Shown in pieces: positions 7,001 to 8,968 of a DNA stretch of 8,968 nucleotides. How positions within the stretch are numbered: the first letter of the stretch is position 1; each line of letters begins with the position of its first letter. Origin of the DNA: CAYLNK01 sp964384675 (lineage in GTDB: Bacteria; Acidobacteriota; Thermoanaerobaculia; UBA5066); contig CAYLNK010000286.1 of NCBI GenBank assembly GCA_964384675.1, forward strand, positions 1-8,968. Reading direction: 5' to 3'. The notes under the pieces were generated by a model. The model worked only from the letters and a program-made list of their open reading frames with translations, was not told the DNA's origin and made no database searches. The translations under genes and the position numbers were made by a program.

Positions 7001-8968
7001 CGGTGCCGGAGCGGCACGGACCTCGGGCTCGGCGGCGCGGAACGGCTCCTCGACCGGCGGGAGCATCGGCGCGGGTGCCATCGACGGCGCGTGCGCCGGC
7101 GTCGGCATGATCGGAGCCGGGGGCATGGCAAGGGCCATGGCCGCGTGGGCGACGGGCGCCGGAGGCGCGGGGGCGTAGGTGACGGGGGCGGGAGGCTGCG
7201 GCGCGGGCGCGTGCGCCACCTGCGACGCCGGGATCGCGAGCGGCTGACCCGTCACCATCGACGTGAGACCCAGCATCCCAGACTCGGCGACGCGCAGGAA
7301 CGCCGAGTGGCTCTCGGCCATCGCGCGCTGATAGACCGCGTGGGCCTCGGCGGTCTGGCGCTGGGTCTCCTGGAAGGCGAGGACCCAGTCGGACGCGGAG
7401 CTTGAAAGGGCCGGAGCGGGCGCTGGGAGCGGGGCGACGGGCGGGGCGTGCTGGATCTTCAACGGTTCCTCTGGTGGCGCGGCGGCCGGGACGGGCGTCG
7501 GTGTGGCGACGAGCGGGAGCGGCTCGGGTCGCGGTGGATTCTTCCCCCCGAGATCGCTCGCGACCTTCTTCGACCCGTCATGCGATTCCGGGGGGAGATT
7601 CGGCGCGGGCAGCGACGCGGCGCCGCCCGGCGGGGGATACAGCTTTCCGTGGTTGCTGCCGTTGATCGGGACGGCGAGGCGTGGTGCCGCCGTGGCGCTT
7701 CTTCCCTCCGGCCGGCGATACGCGGCGAAGAGCTTCGCGGGCGACATCGGCACGCCCGCGGCGGCCAGACGCGCCAGCGCGAGCTGCAGCGACTCGACGC
7801 CGTTTCTTCCCTTCCGATCGAGGCTGACGGCGGCGTGAGCCCGCCCGTCGAGGATGCGTCCGACGAGGCCGGTGAGGACCGAGCCGGGGCCGACCTCCAC
7901 GAACGTCCGCGCGCCGGCGGCGTACATCGCCTCGACCATCTCGACGAAGCGCACCTGGCTCGCGATCTGGCGCGCGAGCCCGCTCCGGAGCGTCGACGGG
8001 TCGGCCGCGTGCGGCGCGGCGAGCTCGTTCGAGAAGACCGGGAGGCGGGCGGGCTCGAACGGGACGCTCTCCAGGAACCGTGCGAACGGCTGGCACGAGC
8101 CCGCGACGAGCTCCGAGTGAAACGCCGTGGCAACCGGGAGGCGCTGGAAGGAGATGCCCTCGGCCTTCAGCTGCGCCTCGAGCGCGGCGACGTCGTCCGT
8201 CGCGCCCGAGACCACGACCTGCGTCGGAGCGTTGTGGTTGGCCACGACGACGCGCGGCGCGAGGCGCGCGAGGATCTCGCGCACCCGCTCGACCGGGAGG
8301 CTCAGGGCCGTCATGGCGCCCGGCGTCACGGCCGGGGGCCTTGCAGGCGGGGACGCTCCGCCCCCCGCACCCCACGGGGACGCCGTCGGCTCCTCCGTCG
8401 CCGCGGCGGCCATCAGCTCGCCGCGTCGACGTACCGTCCGGAGGAGGCTCCCGTCCGTCAGCACGCCCGCGGCGCGCAGCGCCACGACCTCACCCAGGCT
8501 GTGGCCGCCGGCCAGGTCGGGCACGAGGCCGATCTCCTCCAGGAGAGCGAGCTGCGAGAGGGAGACGCAGGCGATCGCCGGCTGGGCCCACGGCGTGGAC
8601 GTGAGCCGCGCGAGGTCACGCGTCTCCTCGTCGTCGCCGAAACCGGGGCGCGGGAAGACCACCTCGTGGAGCGGCGTTCCCGGCTCGAGCTCGAGGTCCG
8701 CGGCGCGATCCCACACGTCGAGCGCCGTGGTGAAGCTCATGGCGAGGTCCGCGCCCATGCCCAGGTACTGGCTTCCCTGGCCGGGGAAGAGGAAGGCGAT
8801 CCTGCCGTCGCGAGCTCCGCAGCCGTAGGCCGTGCCGTCGGGCAGCGCGAACCCTTCGCCTGGAGCGGACTCGATCCGCCGGGCGGCGTCGAGGAGGCTC
8901 GACTCGAGGCTCGCCCCGTTCGCGGCGAGGACGGCGAGGCGAGCCGGGGCCTCGGCGCGATACGCCTC
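4094..8968 (-). CDS. PfaA/HglE-type polyunsaturated/secondary lipid synthase, AT-ACP-ACP-KR-DH part (5' partial)
   Basis: This is the C-terminal 1,624 residues of a type I iterative fatty-acid/polyketide synthase. Residue 1 here is the codon at 8968. The frame is open to the right edge. The first Met (8758) is not the start, because the AT opening motif FLFPGQGSQYLGMG lies across it and a KS-AT linker precedes that. Domains in order are AT (56-410), helical linker (526-567), Met/Pro/Ala-rich linker (573-662), ACP1 (663-741), ACP2 (758-836), KR with its N-terminal half (866-1360) and DH (1366-1624). All catalytic motifs I can check are present. It would load malonyl-CoA on the ACPs and reduce and dehydrate the growing chain. 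A ketosynthase domain should lie beyond the edge. The stop is TAG, and the next gene starts three bases later, so the pair is an operon. The order matches PfaA and cyanobacterial HglE as I remember them. Family assignment is firm, the product is not. Confidence 0.95.
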   Translation of the reverse strand, partial: EAYRAEAPARLAVLAANGASLESSLLDAARRIESAPGEGFALPDGTAYGCGARDGRIAFLFPGQGSQYLGMGADLAMSFTTALDVWDRAADLELEPGTPLHEVVFPRPGFGDDEETRDLARLTSTPWAQPAIACVSLSQLALLEEIGLVPDLAGGHSLGEVVALRAAGVLTDGSLLRTVRRRGELMAAAATEEPTASPWGAGGGASPPARPPAVTPGAMTALSLPVERVREILARLAPRVVVANHNAPTQVVVSGATDDVAALEAQLKAEGISFQRLPVATAFHSELVAGSCQPFARFLESVPFEPARLPVFSNELAAPHAADPSTLRSGLARQIASQVRFVEMVEAMYAAGARTFVEVGPGSVLTGLVGRILDGRAHAAVSLDRKGRNGVESLQLALARLAAAGVPMSPAKLFAAYRRPEGRSATAAPRLAVPINGSNHGKLYPPPGGAASLPAPNLPPESHDGSKKVASDLGGKNPPRPEPLPLVATPTPVPAAAPPEEPLKIQHAPPVAPLPAPAPALSSSASDWVLAFQETQRQTAEAHAVYQRAMAESHSAFLRVAESGMLGLTSMVTGQPLAIPASQVAHAPAPQPPAPVTYAPAPPAPVAHAAMALAMPPAPIMPTPAHAPSMAPAPMLPPVEEPFRAAEPEVRAAPAPVPVVAAPSIDLQALMLTVVADKTGYPADMLDLGMDLEGDLGIDSIKRVEILSAVSDLAPELPAVDMAHMGSLRTLGSIVDYMKGLATPVAGATAVAAAAAAPSVDLQALMLTVVADKTGYPADMLDLGMDLEGDLGIDSIKRVEILSAVSDLAPELPAVDMAHMGSLRTLGSIVDYMKGLGKPAPLPVAAPPVARRSEPEAAPAAPHAALGRFTLERIEAPSTGLAQPGLLGGGEVWITGGGALDALLAAELTGRGVNAKATAGVSAGATACVYLGGLRDVADLDEAIAVNREAFAIARTLAAKLETGRGLFVTVQDTGGTFGMGPMDPRRAWLAGLPALVKTASQEWPLASLKAVDLERGERSPEALAHALATELLEGGGEPEVALPAAGGRFTLRSVAREVTPGTPVIGADDVVVVSGGARGVTAACVVEWARDSRARFVLLGRTPLGEEPACCAGVADETGLKKALLADARSRGESPAPAQLGARVHEVLAAREVRGTLAAIEAEGGKARYEVARVADAAALATVLSRVRADWGPVAAVVHGAGVLADRKISEKTDEQFDRVFDTKVEGLRALLAATVDDPLKLLAVFSSVSARCGNNGQADYAMANEVLAKVAWAESRRRPGLVVKSFGWGPWEGGMVTPQLKERFASLGVPMIPLAVGARMFADEVRGAERGEVELVLGGEPKAEALLFAGAEARVQELELKVQRRSHGYLEGHAILGTPVVPVVLAAEWLSRAARSFRPGLALAALHDIKVLKGIRLSGFDNGGDRFVIQARPLPSARGAQLLLDVRGAEGTLHYSARAELLPELGTPEPHPPALELGEWSGEPIYRDLLFHRGAFELIEQVNGISDHGAEGRVNGVVRAGWPNGSSNPWQLDVAALDGGLQVVVLMAQRMLGSENLPTTIAELRPYRSAPVPGVINVAAYRRKAGKLGVTTDVHFTDEKGQRLAALLGVETHPFPSANPIT
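4097..4873 (-). other. C-terminal double-hot-dog dehydratase domain of gene 1
   Basis: Residues 1366-1624, the end of the protein. The first hot dog has GHAILGTPVVP, which fits HxxxGxxxxP with His1375. The second has LDGGLQ, which fits the DxxxQ signature with Asp1540 and Gln1544. Both catalytic residues of a PKS-type dehydratase are therefore present, so this is more likely an active enzyme than a relic. It should remove water from beta-hydroxyacyl-ACP. PfaA and HglE proteins carry a dehydratase-like domain at this place. Confidence 0.85.
4889..6373 (-). other. Ketoreductase region (pseudo-KR half plus catalytic KR) of gene 1
   Basis: Residues 866-1360. The N-terminal half lacks a nucleotide-binding motif and has the LVKTASQEWP segment (residues 997-1006) that I associate with KR regions of PfaA-type synthases. 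The catalytic half opens with the NADPH loop SGGARGV (1075-1081). It contains Lys1225, Ser1249, Tyr1262 and Asn1266, the latter two in the GQADYAMAN stretch, which gives the full SDR tetrad. It should reduce the beta-ketoacyl-ACP to the beta-hydroxyacyl-ACP. Confidence 0.9.
6461..6697 (-). repeat. Acyl carrier protein domain 2 (tandem repeat unit 2)
   Basis: This is residues 758-836, with the phosphopantetheine Ser at residue 795 (codon 6584-6586). The repeat period is 285 bases, and an Ala-rich spacer of 16 residues separates the units. Aligned by eye, the two 237-base units differ at 20 positions, and only one difference changes an amino acid. Known PUFA synthases have about two to nine such tandem ACPs, and more ACPs raise the yield. 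Two is at the low end. Confidence 0.95.
6746..6982 (-). repeat. Acyl carrier protein domain 1 (tandem repeat unit 1)
   Basis: This 79-residue ACP (residues 663-741) has the phosphopantetheine site LGIDSIKRVEIL. The Ser to be modified is residue 700, codon 6869-6871. The motif is the form typical of PUFA-type synthases. It carries the growing acyl chain as a thioester after activation by a PPTase that is not in the window. The protein sequence is the same as unit 2 except for Ile against Val at the third residue. Confidence 0.95.
6983..7252 (-). other. Met/Pro/Ala-rich interdomain linker before the ACPs
   Basis: Residues 573-662 of gene 1 are almost entirely Ala, Pro, Val and Met with few charges until the end. 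Pro-Ala repeats are interspersed with Met about every five to ten residues. This is a flexible tether that gives the ACP pair reach between the catalytic sites. A second Pro-rich stretch with some Ser/Gly/Lys lies at 7394-7711, between the AT and the helical element. Confidence 0.7.
7268..7393 (-). other. Helical post-AT linker element, copy in gene 1
   Basis: Residues 526-567 form a charged, Gln/His/Ala-rich segment predicted to be helical. It stands between two Pro/Ala-rich linkers, between the AT and the ACPs. It has a Q-x-A-x2-H-x2-Y spacing and ends in FLRVA. A related segment follows the AT of gene 2 with the same spacing from the His to FLRVA. Helices with Gln/His-rich patterns after the AT are, from memory, common in PUFA-type synthases. 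The function is unknown, and dimerisation or docking is a guess. Confidence 0.55.
7739..8803 (-). other. Malonyl-type acyltransferase domain of gene 1
   Basis: This is residues 56-410 of the partial protein. It has the oxyanion motif GQGSQ (63-67), the nucleophile elbow GHSLGE with Ser157 (codon 8498-8500), an Arg-Gly pair at 182-183 that in FabD-like enzymes holds the malonate carboxylate, and the catalytic His284 in TAFHS. The AFH triplet is the malonyl-type signature, whereas methylmalonyl enzymes usually have ASH. It should move malonyl from CoA to the two ACPs. One oddity is a Gly/Pro/Ala-rich insertion of about 22 residues directly after the RGELM helix. Confidence 0.9.
8327..8395 (-). 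other. Low-complexity in-frame insertion inside the AT domain
   Basis: Between Met186 of RGELM and the GAM that follows, the protein has about 30 residues where E. coli FabD has about nine. The extra stretch (residues 192-214) is rich in Gly, Pro and Ala. On the plus strand the 9-mer cggggacgc occurs at 8348-8356 and again at 8375-8383. The copies are 27 bases apart, so they are in phase, with G/C-rich complementary runs between them. The insertion does not touch the catalytic motifs. Its origin (repeat expansion or a small palindromic element) is inference. Confidence 0.55.

Noticed and set aside
8756..8758. ATG at 8758 as the start of gene 1
   Set aside because: The AT opening motif FPGQGSQ and a KS-AT linker are encoded directly upstream in the same frame, which stays open to 8968.

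Overview
The whole window is coding DNA from one strand of a high-GC bacterial genome. Sample lines counted by eye run at about 70-77% G+C. It holds parts of two adjacent multidomain megasynthase genes, both on the minus strand and both cut by the window edges. Transcription runs from high to low coordinates. Nothing in the window fixes the taxon. High-GC Myxococcota, Acidobacteriota, Gemmatimonadota or similar lineages would all fit, and this is only a guess from composition and gene type.

Gene 1 (8968 down to 4094, 5' end missing) is the C-terminal 1,624 residues of a PfaA/HglE-type iterative lipid synthase. Its domain order is malonyl-type acyltransferase, a helical linker element, a Met/Pro/Ala-rich linker, two almost identical acyl carrier domains, a PUFA-synthase-style ketoreductase with its N-terminal pseudo-KR half, and a C-terminal dehydratase. 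A ketosynthase is expected just beyond the right edge.

Gene 2 (4090 down to 1, 3' end missing) gives the first 1,363 residues of a KS-CLF-AT protein of the PfaC/Pfa3/OrfB/HglC kind. It has an intact ketosynthase (Cys-His-His), a chain-length-factor partner in which the Cys is Glu, and a non-canonical acyltransferase. A second copy of the helical linker element and a Pro/Ala-rich linker then run off the left edge. The frame is open from 4090 to position 2.

Only three bases separate the genes. The stop of gene 1 lies in the reading frame of gene 2 (TAG TCG ATG), so the two form a tightly coupled operon and would fuse if the stop were read through. Together they would load malonyl units on the tandem ACPs, condense them with KS/CLF, and reduce and dehydrate them in cycles. 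This is the chemistry of 'secondary lipid' synthases, which make polyunsaturated fatty acids or heterocyst-glycolipid-like long-chain alcohols. An enoyl reductase (PfaD type), a phosphopantetheinyl transferase and possibly further dehydratases would be needed and are not in the window. The product cannot be read from the sequence. I see no RNA genes, mobile elements, CRISPR arrays, promoters or terminators.
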